Assembly: GCF_014287515.2 (NCBI RefSeq)
Contig: NZ_CP092473.1
Location: 664,001 to 728,000 of the forward strand
From: Roseburia rectibacter
GTDB taxonomy: Bacteria; Bacillota; Clostridia; Lachnospirales; Lachnospiraceae
Length of the DNA stretch: 64,000 nucleotides
Direction of reading: 5' to 3'
Positions 45,496 through 56,076 of the stretch are shown piece after piece; positions within the stretch are counted from its first letter, which is position 1, and the number at the start of each line of letters is the position of its first letter. A program made the translations under genes and the position numbers. The notes under the pieces are model-generated. The model was given only the letters and a program-made list of their open reading frames with translations, ran no database searches and was not told where the DNA came from.

Positions 45496-46770
45496 GTGAT
45501 TCGAAAAGAAATGATAGCCATGCTATTGGCTGGAGGACAGGGCAGCCGTCTTGGAGTGCTTACAGCAAAGGTTGCCAAACCCGCAGTTGCGTTTGGAGGA
45601 AAGTATCGTATTATCGATTTCCCACTCAGCAATTGTATTAATTCAGGAATTGATACCGTTGGTGTTCTGACACAGTATCAGCCGTTACGTTTAAATACCC
45701 ATATCGGAATCGGTATTCCGTGGGATCTTGACCGTAACAATGGCGGTGTAACGGTGCTTCCACCTTATGAGAAGAGCAATAACAGCGAGTGGTACAGTGG
45801 AACAGCAAATGCAATCTACCAGAATATGAATTACATGGAGAGCTATAATCCGGAATATGTCCTGATCTTATCAGGTGACCATATTTATAAGATGGATTAT
45901 GAGGTAATGCTCGATTTCCATAAAGAAAATCATGCAGATGTAACGATTGCAACAATGCCGGTACCGATCGAGGAAGCAAGCAGGTTTGGAATCGTGATCG
46001 CGGATGAAAATAAAAAAATACAGGATTTTGAGGAGAAACCGGCAGAGCCGAGAAGTAATCTTGCATCCATGGGAATCTATATTTTCAGCTGGAATGTTTT
46101 GAAGGAAGCATTACATGCCATGAAAGACCAGAGTGGCTGTGATTTCGGCAAGCATATTATTCCATACTGCCATGAGAGAGGAAAACGTCTTTTCGCCTAT
46201 GAATTTAATGGTTACTGGAAGGATGTTGGAACCTTAGGCTCCTATTGGGAAGCCAATATGGAACTCATCGATCTGATCCCGGAGTTCAATCTGTATGAAG
46301 AATACTGGAAGATCTACACAAAGAGCGATATCATTGAACCGCAGTATCTGTCAGAAGATTCTGTGGTTGAGAAGAGTATTATCGGTGAGGGATCTGAAAT
46401 ATATGGAGAAGTGCACAGTTCTGTCATCGGTGCAGGTGTTACGATCGGTAAAGGCAGTGTAGTAAGGAATTCAATAATTATGAAAGGGACACAGATTGGT
46501 GAAGGTGTCACGATAGATAAGTCAATCGTTGCAGAAAACTGCCATATTGGTAACAATGTGGTGCTTGGAGTCGGTGAGGAAGCACCGAACAAGCTGAATG
46601 CAAGTATATATTCTTTTGGTCTTGTAACAATAGGTGAAGATTCCGTGGTGCCGGATGGCGTTCAGATAGGAAAGAATACGGCAATTTCCGGAGTTACGGA
46701 AAAAGAAGATTATCCGGATGGAATTCTTGGAAGCGGTGAAGTAATTATTAAGGCAGGTGACTCAGAATGA
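45496..46770 (+). CDS. glgC: Glucose-1-phosphate adenylyltransferase, catalytic subunit
   Basis: A 424-residue ADP-glucose pyrophosphorylase, which commits glucose-1-phosphate to glycogen. N-terminal nucleotidyltransferase motif [15 protein letters not shown], then [37 protein letters not shown] and [13 protein letters not shown], with a left-handed beta-helix C-terminus. I start at the GTG at 45496 because AGAGGTG lies 8 bases upstream; another GTG at 45487 overlaps that signal. The last 4 bases overlap glgD (ATGA), so the pair is translationally coupled and probably forms a GlgC-GlgD hetero-oligomer. Confidence 0.96.
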   Translation: MIRKEMIAMLLAGGQGSRLGVLTAKVAKPAVAFGGKYRIIDFPLSNCINSGIDTVGVLTQYQPLRLNTHIGIGIPWDLDRNNGGVTVLPPYEKSNNSEWYSGTANAIYQNMNYMESYNPEYVLILSGDHIYKMDYEVMLDFHKENHADVTIATMPVPIEEASRFGIVIADENKKIQDFEEKPAEPRSNLASMGIYIFSWNVLKEALHAMKDQSGCDFGKHIIPYCHERGKRLFAYEFNGYWKDVGTLGSYWEANMELIDLIPEFNLYEEYWKIYTKSDIIEPQYLSEDSVVEKSIIGEGSEIYGEVHSSVIGAGVTIGKGSVVRNSIIMKGTQIGEGVTIDKSIVAENCHIGNNVVLGVGEEAPNKLNASIYSFGLVTIGEDSVVPDGVQIGKNTAISGVTEKEDYPDGILGSGEVIIKAGDSE

Positions 46771-47885
46771 AGGCAATAGGTATTATTTTAGCTGGCGGTA
46801 ATAACAGCCGTATGCAGGAACTATCCAATAAAAGAGCGATTGCAGCAATGCCTGTCGGAGGCAGCTATCGCAGCATTGATTTTGCACTCAGCAATATGAG
46901 CAATTCGCATATACAGACAGTTGCAGTACTGACACAGTACAGCGCCAGATCCTTAAATGAGCATCTGAGTTCCTCAAAATGGTGGGATTTCGGAAGAAAA
47001 CAGGGTGGACTGTTCGTATTTAACCCGACAGTTACGGTTGATAACAGCTGGTGGTATCGCGGAACGGCAGATGCCATGTATCAGAATATCAGCTTCTTAA
47101 AGAAACGCCATGAACCGTATGTCATCATTACGAGCGGTGATTGTGTTTATAAGATTGATTACAATAAAGTACTTGAATATCATATCGAAAAGAAAGCGGA
47201 TATCACGGTAGTGTGCAAAGATATGGCACCGGATGTGGATGTAAGCCGTTTTGGTGTGGTACGGATGAATGAAGATTCCAGGATCGTAGAATTTGAAGAG
47301 AAACCGATGGTATCCCAGTCTAACACCATTTCTACCGGTATTTATATCGTGCGCAGAAGGCAGTTGATCGAGATGTTAGAGCGCAGTGCAGAGGAAGGAC
47401 GCTGGGATTTTGTTACGGATATTCTGATTCGTTATAAAAATATGAAGCGTATCTATGGTTACAAGATGAAAGAATACTGGAGCAACATCGCAACTGTTGA
47501 GTCTTATTACCAGACAAATATGGATTTCCTGAAACCGGAGGTACGCAGATACTTTTTCCATGATGAGCCGAAGATCTATTCAAAGGTTGATGATCTCCCA
47601 CCTGCAAAATATAATGCAGGCTCTGATGTGCGGAACAGCCTGATCGCGAGCGGATGTATCGTGAACAGCAAAGTGGAAAATTCTATCCTGTTCAAAAAAG
47701 TATTTGTTGGCAAGAACTGTGTAATTAAAAACTCTATTATCTTAAATGATGTATATATTGGCGATAATACACATATCGAGAACTGTATCGTGGAGAGCAG
47801 GGACACATTGAAAGCAAATACATATTATTGTGGAGACAATGGTATCAAGATTGTTTCTGAGAACAATGAGCGCTACGTGTTGTAA
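46767..47885 (+). CDS. glgD: GlgD, regulatory subunit paralogue of GlgC
   Basis: A 372-residue GlgC paralogue typical of Firmicutes glg operons. It keeps the [18 protein letters not shown] start but departs from GGQGSRL, and [15 protein letters not shown] replaces [12 protein letters not shown]. Such GlgD proteins have weak or no activity and modulate GlgC. A C-terminal hexapeptide-repeat helix is present ([24 protein letters not shown]). It overlaps glgC by 4 bases. No further glg genes follow. Confidence 0.94.
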   Translation: MKAIGIILAGGNNSRMQELSNKRAIAAMPVGGSYRSIDFALSNMSNSHIQTVAVLTQYSARSLNEHLSSSKWWDFGRKQGGLFVFNPTVTVDNSWWYRGTADAMYQNISFLKKRHEPYVIITSGDCVYKIDYNKVLEYHIEKKADITVVCKDMAPDVDVSRFGVVRMNEDSRIVEFEEKPMVSQSNTISTGIYIVRRRQLIEMLERSAEEGRWDFVTDILIRYKNMKRIYGYKMKEYWSNIATVESYYQTNMDFLKPEVRRYFFHDEPKIYSKVDDLPPAKYNAGSDVRNSLIASGCIVNSKVENSILFKKVFVGKNCVIKNSIILNDVYIGDNTHIENCIVESRDTLKANTYYCGDNGIKIVSENNERYVL

Positions 47886-47935
47886 AAATGCATTTTCGGG
47901 ACAAGGGTAAAACAACTTAAAGGGGGACATAAGAC

Positions 47936-48202
47936 ATGCAGATAACGGACGTGAGGATCAGAAAAGTAGAAAAAGAAGGCAAGATGAAAGCGGTAGTTTC
48001 AATCACGATCGATGAAGAGTTCGTGGTACATGATATCAAGATCATTGAAGGGGAAAAAGGTCTTTTTATTGCAATGCCAAGCCGCAAGGCTGCGGATGGA
48101 GAATACCGCGATATTGCACATCCGATCAACTCTGGTACAAGAGAACGGATTCAGAAACTGATCTTGGAAAAGTACGAGGAGACATTAGCTGCTGAGGAGT
48201 AA
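47936..48202 (+). CDS. spoVG: SpoVG-family RNA/DNA-binding regulator
   Basis: An 88-residue SpoVG with the diagnostic [11 protein letters not shown] start and [11 protein letters not shown] and [15 protein letters not shown] core. SpoVG proteins bind nucleic acids and affect sporulation, septation and envelope genes. Full family length. GGGGGAC precedes the ATG at about 9 bases. A strong terminator follows, then repeat copy 3. Confidence 0.96.
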   Translation: MQITDVRIRKVEKEGKMKAVVSITIDEEFVVHDIKIIEGEKGLFIAMPSRKAADGEYRDIAHPINSGTRERIQKLILEKYEETLAAEE

Positions 48203-48261
48203 GGAGCTTTTGGCAGCAGGTCTTTGAGGAAGATTGTTGTGTCGGCAGAATAAAAAGAATG

Positions 48262-48300
48262 AGCGGCTGTAACAGGGGATTGTTGTTACAGCCGCTTTTT
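48262..48300 (+). terminator. spoVG terminator
   Basis: AGCGGCTGTAACA (48262-48274) pairs exactly with TGTTACAGCCGCT (48284-48296) and is followed by TTTT. Confidence 0.9.
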
Positions 48301-48320
48301 GGTGTGTTAAACAGTTGATT

Positions 48321-49249
48321 CGCCAAATGATGGTTTGTGGGTGACATGAGTTTCCCTGTGTAGGGTGGTTCCGGGGGTTTACGATTGGCAAATTGCATCA
48401 AGCCGGGACTGTTTTGTTTCCGTTGTCCGAAAATAAGAAACTCTAAGCATGCCTGATTCAGGTTGGGGCGGAGTGACGTGTGCGTCCTAAATGCGCCATC
48501 CGGGCACATTAGGACTTGTGCTGCCGTCCATGGCAGCACAACACTGTATTGTGAACAGGCATACTAAGACTTTCTAATTTTCTCCCAAAGTCACAAAACG
48601 AGTCCCGGCTTGATGCGATTTGCCAGCCGCAAGGTTATGAACCACCCTTCGCCGGGGAACTCATTTTACAACTTTGGGGGTGCGTAAATTTTTAGTGTTT
48701 TGTGTCTTTATTTCCATACACATTTGAAAATATTTTGTGTTATTGGTCTGGAAATTTACGAAAAAATCATGTAATACAATGTAGCAGATGGAAAATCTGG
48801 GAAGCCATTAGGTTGAATATTAATGATACAGTATATTAGCATTTTAAGAATATTTCCATTTGTGCGAATATCGAAAATTCGCACCTACGCCCCCAGTTTT
48901 GAGATGAACCGCCCGCCCCAATGGTGTTCATAACCTGGAGGCTGGCATCTTGCGCAAAGCCGAAGCTAATTTTGTGACTTTGGGAGAAAATTAGAAAATC
49001 TTGGTATGCCTGTCTACACACAGTGATGTTCTGCCACGGATGGCAGAACAAGGCAGCATCGAGTCATGGATGACTCGTTGTTGCCGGTCACGTCACTCCG
49101 AGAAAACCTAAATCAGGCATACCTAGACTTTTCTTATTTTCGTACAACGGAACAAAAATTACTTCGGCTTTGCGCAAGATGCCATTCACAAGCCTATGAA
49201 ACACCATTTGGACGGGCGATTTATTTCATAAACAAACCATCATTTGGCG
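48321..49249. repeat. Long inverted-module repeat, copy 3 (short spacer)
   Basis: A 929-base non-coding element with perfect 18-bp terminal inverted repeats: CGCCAAATGATGGTTTGT at the left and its exact inverse at 49232-49249. The left module has GTCCTAA/TTAGGAC (48484-48515) and GTGCTGCC/GGCAGCAC. The right module has GAGTCA/TGACTC (49061-49076) and arms GGTATGCC (49003-49010) and GGCATACC (49116-49123). The AT-rich spacer lacks about 100 bases present in copy 2, after GTGTTTTGTGTCT. It has the same orientation as copy 2. It fills the gap between spoVG and the glmU-like gene. Confidence 0.88.
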
Positions 49250-49281
49250 GCAGCTTATTATAATGACGGTGTGAAAAATAC

Positions 49282-49309
49282 TTGTAAAATCAGGAAAGTC
49301 CTGTAAAAT
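49282..49309 (+). promoter_or_regulatory. Promoter of the glmU-like-pth unit
   Basis: TTGTAA (49282-49287), 16 bases and TAAAAT (49304-49309) lie outside repeat copy 3 and about 80 bases before the start codon. Confidence 0.45.
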
Positions 49310-49391
49310 AAAACATAGACTGCAATGAGAAAAACAGTATGGTATGGTGAACAATATCAGAAAAATAGCACGTAGATGCAGGAGGATACAT

Positions 49392-50135
49392 ATGGAACAG
49401 TTAAAAGCGGTAATACTTGCAGCAGGTAAAGGAACACGTATGAAATCAGATCTGCCGAAAGTGGTACATACAATAGAAGGAAAATGTCTGGTAGATTATG
49501 CAATCGAAGCAGCGATCGGAGCAGGTGCAGATGATATCTGTCTGGTTGTCGGATACAAATATGAAGTCGTACGGGAGACGATCCTGCATCAGGAGGTCAG
49601 CTTTGTATTACAGGAGGAACAGCTTGGAACCGGGCATGCAGTGCGCTGTGCAAAGGATTTCTTAGGAGATGCGGGACAGACAATGATCCTGTTTGGAGAT
49701 ACACCTTTGATCACAGCAGATACACTGAAGCGTTTAAGAGAATATCATACAACAAACAAAAATACCGTGACAGTATTATCTGCCATGGTGGAAGATCCGA
49801 CCGGATATGGAAGGATCATCCGTGATGCAGATGGTAATTTCGTAAAAAGTGTAGAGCACAAAGATGCAAGTGAGGAAGAGAGAGCTTCTCATGAGATCAA
49901 TTCCGGTATGTATATTTTTGATACAAAGGAATTAAAAGAGGCACTTGAAAAAATCCAGCCGAATAATGCGCAGGGTGAATATTATCTGCCGGATACGCTG
50001 ACAATTATAAAGAACAAAGGACTAAAAGTGGATGCATTTGCATTAAGTGATCCGGAGGATATCATGGGTGTGAATGACCAGGAGCAGTTGAAATCTGCAG
50101 CAGAGATCATTCGCAGACGGAATCAGGCAAAATAA
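49392..50135 (+). CDS. GlmU-like UDP-GlcNAc pyrophosphorylase, short form
   Basis: A 247-residue nucleotidyltransferase with the GlmU N-terminal motif LAAGKGTRMKSDLPKVVH, EEQLGTGHAV, LFGDTPLITADTL and EINSGMYIFD. It ends near the domain junction, so the left-handed beta-helix acetyltransferase half of normal GlmU (about 450 residues) is missing; no frameshifted remainder follows, as the pth gene starts within 61 bases. The acetyltransferase step must come from another protein. I use the ATG at 49392 with GGAGGA about 6 bases upstream; the frame is open from 49344. Confidence 0.9.
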   Translation: MEQLKAVILAAGKGTRMKSDLPKVVHTIEGKCLVDYAIEAAIGAGADDICLVVGYKYEVVRETILHQEVSFVLQEEQLGTGHAVRCAKDFLGDAGQTMILFGDTPLITADTLKRLREYHTTNKNTVTVLSAMVEDPTGYGRIIRDADGNFVKSVEHKDASEEERASHEINSGMYIFDTKELKEALEKIQPNNAQGEYYLPDTLTIIKNKGLKVDAFALSDPEDIMGVNDQEQLKSAAEIIRRRNQAK

Positions 50136-50195
50136 ATGGGATGGAAAGATTTATTCCGGTCACTGTGGATAAAAGATACAGAAATGGAGAAATAC

Positions 50196-50774
50196 ATGTT
50201 TTTGATCGTAGGGCTCGGAAATCCGGGAAAACAGTATGAGCACACCAGACACAATATCGGATTTGATGTCATGGATGCGCTTGCAGAGAAATATAATATC
50301 AGTATCAGTGAAAAAAAACATAAGGCACTCTGTGGAAAAGGTGTCATAAACGGTGTGAAAGTTGTGCTGGCAAAACCACAGACATATATGAATTTAAGCG
50401 GGGAGAGTGTGGCAGAACTGCTCAGTTATTACAAGATGGACCCGGAAGAAGAGATGATCGTGATCTATGATGACATCAGCCTTGCGCCGGGAAATCTGCG
50501 CATCCGCAAGAAAGGAAGTGCAGGCGGGCACAACGGCATCAAAAATATCATTGCGATGACCGGGACGCAGAATTTTTTGCGCATCAAAGTCGGTGTCGGG
50601 GAAAAACCGGCGGGCTGGGATCTTGCAGACCATGTGTTAGGACATTTTGATGCTGCAGACCGCGTAGAAGTTGAAAAAGCGATCGGGCATGCCGTAGAGG
50701 CTGTTGAAATGATGGTTGCCGGTGAAACAGATGCAGCGATGAATCATTATAATGTAAAAAAGAAAGAAGCGTAA
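50196..50774 (+). CDS. pth: Peptidyl-tRNA hydrolase
   Basis: A 192-residue Pth that recycles peptidyl-tRNA. LIVGLGNPGKQYEHTRHNIGFDVMDALA carries the catalytic His in RHNIG; KPQTYMNLSGESV and DDISLAPGNLRIRKKGSAGGHNGIKNI follow. The start at 50196 (GGAGA 5 bases upstream) matches family length; the frame extends 20 codons further, to an ATG that touches the previous stop. Confidence 0.95.
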   Translation: MFLIVGLGNPGKQYEHTRHNIGFDVMDALAEKYNISISEKKHKALCGKGVINGVKVVLAKPQTYMNLSGESVAELLSYYKMDPEEEMIVIYDDISLAPGNLRIRKKGSAGGHNGIKNIIAMTGTQNFLRIKVGVGEKPAGWDLADHVLGHFDAADRVEVEKAIGHAVEAVEMMVAGETDAAMNHYNVKKKEA

Positions 50775-50823
50775 ATGGGATTTGTGTGAATAAAGATTTT
50801 CACACACCGGAATGGGGATTATC

Positions 50824-53800
50824 ATGAGAGCTTTTTCGGAACCTTTAAAAGAGCTGAAAGAATTTGAAAATTTAAGTGCGATAGTGCAGAAGCTGCGCGG
50901 GATCGCGCAGATCTCAGGATGTATAGATGCGGCAAAACCACATCTTATGTACAGTGTAAACAATGGTTCTGGAAACAGGATCATTGTTACGTTTCAGGAG
51001 CAGAGAGCGAAAGAAATCTATGAAGAATATCGGTTCTTTGATCCGAAGGCAGCGTATTATCCTGCAAAAGATATCCTTTTTTATCAGTCGGATATCCGTG
51101 GAAATGTACTTACTGCAGAGCGTATCAATGCATTAAAAATGCTTGCAGAAGAACCGGCGTGCACCATAATAACTACATTTGACGGACTTATGAATCCAAT
51201 GCCAGTACCGGAAAATTTTATTCAGTCCGTGATAAAGGTTGCGGTCGGGGATACATTAAATCTCGAAGAACTGGTAAAACACTTAGTGGAGCTTGGTTAC
51301 GAAAAAAACTATCAGGCAGAAACGATGGGAGAGTTTTCGGTGCGTGGCGGAATTTTAGATATATTTCCACTGACAGAAGATAATCCGTTTCGAATTGAAT
51401 TCTGGGGGGACGAGGTTGACTCTATCCGTTCCTTTGATGCGGAAAGCCAGCGATCGATTGAAAATCTGGAGGAAATTTCAATTTATCCTGCCTGTGAACT
51501 GGTACTGACAGTACAGGAACGGCAGGCGGGGATCGGAAGGATCTTAAAAGAGGCTGATAAGGTATCTGCAAAACTCCGGAAAGAAATGAAAACGGAGGAG
51601 GCACACCGCATAAAAAGTACTGCTGCCCAGATTGCAGAGGAAGCGGGAGAGTTAGGTATCAGTGCAGGACTTGACGCGTATCTGTCGTATTTTTGTGAGG
51701 AAAGAGTATCGTTACTTGATTACTTTAACAGGGAGAATACGATTATTTTTGTGGATGAGCTGGCACGTTCCATTGAGCGCGGCATGGTGACGGAAACGGA
51801 GTTTTCCGAGAGCATGAAACAGCGTCTTGAAAAAGGTTATATTCTGCCTGGACAGATGCGGGAACTTTTTTCCTGTAAGGAAATCCTGGCAAAAATTGAA
51901 ACAATGGCATGTATTTCTTTGGTGGCACTGGATTTAAAAAACAGTCATGTGGATATCAAAGAAAAATTTACCATCAACTCAAAGACGGTCAATCCATATA
52001 ATAACAGTTTTGAACTTCTGGTCAAAGATCTCACCCGTTACAAAAAAAACGGATACCGTGTGATTTTGCTTTCCGGATCAAGAACGCGTGCGAAGCGGCT
52101 GGCAGAAGATCTGATGGCAGAGGAACTGAATGCTTTTTATTCAGAAGACTTCGACCATGAGGTAAAACCGGGTGAGATCATGACCGGTTACGGTAAGATC
52201 AAAAAAGGTTATGAATATCCGTTACTCAAATTTGTTGTGATCTCAGAGAGCGATATTTTCGGCAGTGAAAAGAAAAAAAAGAAACACCGCCGCACCTATG
52301 AGGGAGAAAAAATTGCAAGTTTTACCGACCTTAACGTTGGTGACTATGTTGTTCATGAAAATCATGGACTCGGAATCTACCGCGGAATCGAAAAGATCGA
52401 AGTTGATAAGACGGTTAAAGATTATATCAAAATTGAGTATGCCGGCGGTGGAAACTTATATATCCTTGCAACACAGTTAGAACTGATCCAGAAATATGCC
52501 GGTGCAGATGCGAAAAAACCAAAGCTGAATAAATTAGGCGGACAGGAATGGAATAAGACCAAGACGAAGGTGCGCGGTGCAGTAAAAGAGATTGCACAGG
52601 ATCTTGTGAAACTTTACGCAATGAGACAGGATCAGGATGGATTTGTCTATGGACCGGATACTGTCTGGCAGAGAGAATTTGAGGAAATGTTCCCGTTTGA
52701 AGAGACGGAAGATCAGGAGCTTGCGATCGAGGCGACGAAAAAAGATATGGAAAGCACGAAGATCATGGATCGCCTGATCTGTGGTGATGTCGGGTATGGA
52801 AAGACGGAAATTGCGATACGTGCGGCTTTTAAGGCAGTGCAGGACGGAAAACAGGTTGCTTTTTTAGTGCCGACGACGATTTTAGCGCAGCAGCATTACA
52901 ATAACTTTGTGCAGCGTATGAAAGATTTTCCGGTCAATATTGATCTTTTGTGTCGTTTCCGGAGCAGTGCAGAACAGAAAAAGACAGTGGAGGCATTGAA
53001 AAAAGGAAGCGTTGATATCATTATCGGGACACACAGACTGCTGTCGAAAGATGTGGTATATAAGGATCTTGGACTTTTGATTATTGATGAGGAACAGCGT
53101 TTTGGTGTGACGCACAAAGAAAAGATCAAACAGTTAAAGACAAATATCGATGTGCTCACGCTCACAGCAACACCGATTCCAAGGACGCTTCATATGAGTC
53201 TGATCGGAATCCGTGATATGAGTGTATTAGAGGAACCGCCGATGGACCGTGTACCGATCCAGACGTATGTAATGGAATACAATGAGGAACTGGTACGCGA
53301 AGCAATCTCAAGAGAGCTTTCCCGTGGGGGACAGGCATATTATGTATACAACCGTGTGAAAGAGATTGCAGATGTGGCAGCTAAAATTGCAGAGCTTGTG
53401 CCGGAGGCAAATGTTGCCTATGCGCATGGACAGATGAAAGAGACAGAATTAGAAAATATCATGTATCGTTTTATTAATGGTGAGATTGATGTACTGGTCT
53501 CCACAACGATCATTGAGACAGGACTGGATATTTCAAATGTGAATACCATGATCATCCATGATGCGGATAACATGGGATTGTCACAGCTTTATCAGCTTCG
53601 TGGACGTGTCGGCAGATCGAACCGGACAGCATATGCGTTTTTAATGTACCGCAGGGATAAGATGTTAAAAGAGGTAGCAGAAAAAAGGCTGGCTGCGATC
53701 AAAGAGTATACGGAGCTTGGAAGCGGTTTTAAGATCGCCATGCGGGATTTAGAGATCCGCGGTGCGGGAAATCTGCTTGGTGCCAAGCAGCATGGGCATA

Positions 53801-54354
53801 TGGAGGCAGTCGGATACGATCTTTACTGTAAAATGTTAAATGAAGCGGTTAAGGAAGCAAAAGGCATGGAAGTTGCTGAAAGTTTTGACACTTCGATCGA
53901 CATTGATATTGATGCTTATATTCCGATGGGATATATTCCGAACGAGATGCAGAAACTTGACATTTATAAGCGTATTGCAGGCATTGAGACTGCGGATGAG
54001 TCAGAAGAGATGTTAGAAGAACTGATCGACCGTTTTGGAGATCCGCCAAAATCTGTCGAAAATCTGCTTTATATTGCAAGGGTAAAATCCATGGCACATC
54101 ATCTTTATTTCACGGATATTTCACAGAAAGGTGATGCACTGCGGTTTACCCTGTATGAGAAAGCAAAGATCAATGTGGCGGCAATTCCGGAGTTTACAGC
54201 ATCCTTTAACAATCATGTGAAGTTTACCATGGATGCGAAAGAACCGTATTTTACTTATTTCCTGAAACTGAATACCAGGGAAAAATATGTGGAAGCAAAA
54301 GATGTGATGGAGATATTTTTAAAGCGTGCGGGAGAGATGCTGATGGAAAAATAA
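50824..54354 (+). CDS. mfd: Transcription-repair coupling factor
   Basis: A 1176-residue Mfd, an ATP-dependent translocase that removes stalled RNA polymerase and recruits UvrA. The UvrB-like N-terminal domains, the RNA-polymerase-interacting domain (FTDLNVGDYVVHENHGLGIYRGI), the helicase core with Walker A GDVGYGKTE (K660) and DEEQ box LLIIDEEQRFG, TATPIPRTL, and the C-terminal TRCF domain are all present. I start at ATG 50824, with GGGG 5-6 bases upstream, rather than 50812. A GTGTGAA/TTCACAC hairpin (about 50784-50806) precedes the gene. Confidence 0.97.
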   Translation: MRAFSEPLKELKEFENLSAIVQKLRGIAQISGCIDAAKPHLMYSVNNGSGNRIIVTFQEQRAKEIYEEYRFFDPKAAYYPAKDILFYQSDIRGNVLTAERINALKMLAEEPACTIITTFDGLMNPMPVPENFIQSVIKVAVGDTLNLEELVKHLVELGYEKNYQAETMGEFSVRGGILDIFPLTEDNPFRIEFWGDEVDSIRSFDAESQRSIENLEEISIYPACELVLTVQERQAGIGRILKEADKVSAKLRKEMKTEEAHRIKSTAAQIAEEAGELGISAGLDAYLSYFCEERVSLLDYFNRENTIIFVDELARSIERGMVTETEFSESMKQRLEKGYILPGQMRELFSCKEILAKIETMACISLVALDLKNSHVDIKEKFTINSKTVNPYNNSFELLVKDLTRYKKNGYRVILLSGSRTRAKRLAEDLMAEELNAFYSEDFDHEVKPGEIMTGYGKIKKGYEYPLLKFVVISESDIFGSEKKKKKHRRTYEGEKIASFTDLNVGDYVVHENHGLGIYRGIEKIEVDKTVKDYIKIEYAGGGNLYILATQLELIQKYAGADAKKPKLNKLGGQEWNKTKTKVRGAVKEIAQDLVKLYAMRQDQDGFVYGPDTVWQREFEEMFPFEETEDQELAIEATKKDMESTKIMDRLICGDVGYGKTEIAIRAAFKAVQDGKQVAFLVPTTILAQQHYNNFVQRMKDFPVNIDLLCRFRSSAEQKKTVEALKKGSVDIIIGTHRLLSKDVVYKDLGLLIIDEEQRFGVTHKEKIKQLKTNIDVLTLTATPIPRTLHMSLIGIRDMSVLEEPPMDRVPIQTYVMEYNEELVREAISRELSRGGQAYYVYNRVKEIADVAAKIAELVPEANVAYAHGQMKETELENIMYRFINGEIDVLVSTTIIETGLDISNVNTMIIHDADNMGLSQLYQLRGRVGRSNRTAYAFLMYRRDKMLKEVAEKRLAAIKEYTELGSGFKIAMRDLEIRGAGNLLGAKQHGHMEAVGYDLYCKMLNEAVKEAKGMEVAESFDTSIDIDIDAYIPMGYIPNEMQKLDIYKRIAGIETADESEEMLEELIDRFGDPPKSVENLLYIARVKSMAHHLYFTDISQKGDALRFTLYEKAKINVAAIPEFTASFNNHVKFTMDAKEPYFTYFLKLNTREKYVEAKDVMEIFLKRAGEMLMEK

Positions 54355-54433
54355 CTTGCGGCTTTTGATAAAACGAATTATAATAAACTGAATGACTGCC
54401 TATATCTGAAAAAGAGGGCACTGGGAGGAATAT

Positions 54434-55477
54434 ATGAACAGCAGAAAAATTACCGCATTATTGTTAAGTGGCGCTATGGCTTTATCTGTACTTACAGGCT
54501 GTGGCGGAGTCAATAAAGATAAAACAGTGGCAACTTTAAATGGAGAGTCGGTAACACTTGGAATCGCAAACTTTGCAGCAAGATTTGGGCAGGCGGGAGC
54601 AGATGATTTTTATACCGCATATTTTGGAAAAAATGTCTGGACATCTGATCTGTATGGAAATGGAACGACCGGACAGGATAATTTTAAAGACAGTGTGATG
54701 GATTCTTTAGAAGATATGTACGTGCTGCAGCTTCATATGGATGAGTATAATGTCAGCATTACAGATGATGAGAAAGCGGCGATCACCGCAGCTGCAACAC
54801 AGTTTATGGAAGATAACAGTAAAGATGCGATAAAGGCACTCGGTGCAACGCAGGAAATCGTGGAAGAATATCTTACATTAGAGACGATCCAGAGCAAAAT
54901 GAAAGCAGCGATCGTTGCGGATGCAGACACTAATGTAACGGATGAGGAAGCAAAAACAGGCGCATATAGTTATGTAGGTGTTTCTAAGACGACACATAGG
55001 GATGAGAGCGGCAATACCGTAGATTATACGGATGAGGAGAAAGAGGAGCTTGCAGCAAAGGTGGCTGATTTTGCAAAGGCAGCAAAGGAAGACGGTCTTG
55101 ATGCAGCAGCAGAGGATGCAGGCTATACAGTAAGTACCGGCACGTTTACACAGGAAGATGATTCTGTGGATGAGAAACTTTTAGCGGCACTGAAAGATTT
55201 AAAAGAAGGCGAAGTGACAGATCTGATCGAGGGTGACAGCTCTTATTTTGTGGCACGTCTCGATAAAGAAGTGGATGCGGATGCGACAGAGGAGACACGC
55301 CAGAGCATTATTGAGCAGCGCAAAGATGATCTGTATAATGAGACGCTCGATGGATGGAAAGAAGGAATCGAGTGGGCAGTGAAAGAAAAAGTCTGGGATG
55401 ACGTGAATTTTGATAACCTGTTTACAACTATAAAAGATACAGAGACAGAAAGCACGACGGAGCAGGCAACAGAGTAA
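54434..55477 (+). CDS. PrsA/SurA-like foldase lipoprotein
   Basis: A 347-residue lipoprotein with signal peptide and lipobox LTGC (C23). The N-terminal SurA-like segment (VATLNGESVTLGIANFAARFGQ) is followed by a long helical region and a parvulin-like stretch (GYTVSTGTFTQEDDSVDEKLLAALKDLKEGEVTDLIEGDSSYFVARLD, about 228-275). The parvulin core is shortened, so isomerase activity is uncertain while chaperone function is likely. It would help fold secreted proteins outside the membrane. The last 10 residues are Thr/Glu-rich. GGAGG is 6-7 bases before the ATG. Confidence 0.85.
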   Translation: MNSRKITALLLSGAMALSVLTGCGGVNKDKTVATLNGESVTLGIANFAARFGQAGADDFYTAYFGKNVWTSDLYGNGTTGQDNFKDSVMDSLEDMYVLQLHMDEYNVSITDDEKAAITAAATQFMEDNSKDAIKALGATQEIVEEYLTLETIQSKMKAAIVADADTNVTDEEAKTGAYSYVGVSKTTHRDESGNTVDYTDEEKEELAAKVADFAKAAKEDGLDAAAEDAGYTVSTGTFTQEDDSVDEKLLAALKDLKEGEVTDLIEGDSSYFVARLDKEVDADATEETRQSIIEQRKDDLYNETLDGWKEGIEWAVKEKVWDDVNFDNLFTTIKDTETESTTEQATE

Positions 55478-55483
55478 AAAGAG

Positions 55484-55516
55484 AACGTCGAAAGCACAGT
55501 CTTTCGACGTTTTTTA
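55484..55516 (+). terminator. Terminator after the foldase gene
   Basis: AACGTCGAAAG (55484-55494) pairs exactly with CTTTCGACGTT (55501-55511), followed by TTTT. The shikimate kinase start lies 17 bases after it, so aroK may rely on read-through or on a promoter I cannot see. Confidence 0.85.
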
Positions 55517-55532
55517 TAGTGGGAGAAAACAG

Positions 55533-56045
55533 ATGGAGAAAGAAAATATTGTACTGATCGGAATGCCTGGTGTCGGAAAAAGCACCGTGGGAGTCATATT
55601 GGCAAAGGTATTAGGCTATCAGTTTGTAGATGCAGATCTGGTTATTCAGGAAAAAGAGGGAAAGCTGCTGCGCGAGATCATTGCAGAAGAAGGACCTGAC
55701 GGATTTATTGCGGTCGAAAACCGTATTAACAGTGAAATAGAAGCACATCATTCAGTCATTGCCACCGGAGGAAGTGTTGTATATGGAAAAGAGGCAATGG
55801 AGCATTTAAAGCAGATCGGAACTGTGATCTATTTAAAATTAGATTATACAGGAATCAGCCGCAGACTGTCGGATATTAAAGGCAGGGGCGTTGTTTTAAA
55901 AGATGGACAGACTTTAAAAGATCTGTATGATGAGAGAATTGTACTGTATGAAAAATATGCAGACATTACGATTGCAGAGAATGGTCTGAATGTGGAACAG
56001 ACGATCGAGAAGATTGTGGCACAGATCCAAAAAGAATCTTTGTAA
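55533..56045 (+). CDS. aroK: Shikimate kinase
   Basis: A 170-residue kinase that phosphorylates shikimate for aromatic amino acid synthesis. Walker A GMPGVGKST (10-18), DADLVIQEKEG with the shikimate-binding Asp, and ATGGSVV are in place. GGGAG lies about 8 bases before the ATG. No other aro genes are near, and the LysM-M23 gene follows at 31 bases. Confidence 0.93.
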   Translation: MEKENIVLIGMPGVGKSTVGVILAKVLGYQFVDADLVIQEKEGKLLREIIAEEGPDGFIAVENRINSEIEAHHSVIATGGSVVYGKEAMEHLKQIGTVIYLKLDYTGISRRLSDIKGRGVVLKDGQTLKDLYDERIVLYEKYADITIAENGLNVEQTIEKIVAQIQKESL

Positions 56046-56076
56046 AATCACATCAATGGAATGAAAGAGTCAGAAG

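Noticed and set aside
50136..50195. N-terminal extension of peptidyl-tRNA hydrolase
   Set aside because: It is open in frame but has no ribosome binding site, and Pth proteins start at the MFLIVGLGNPG position.
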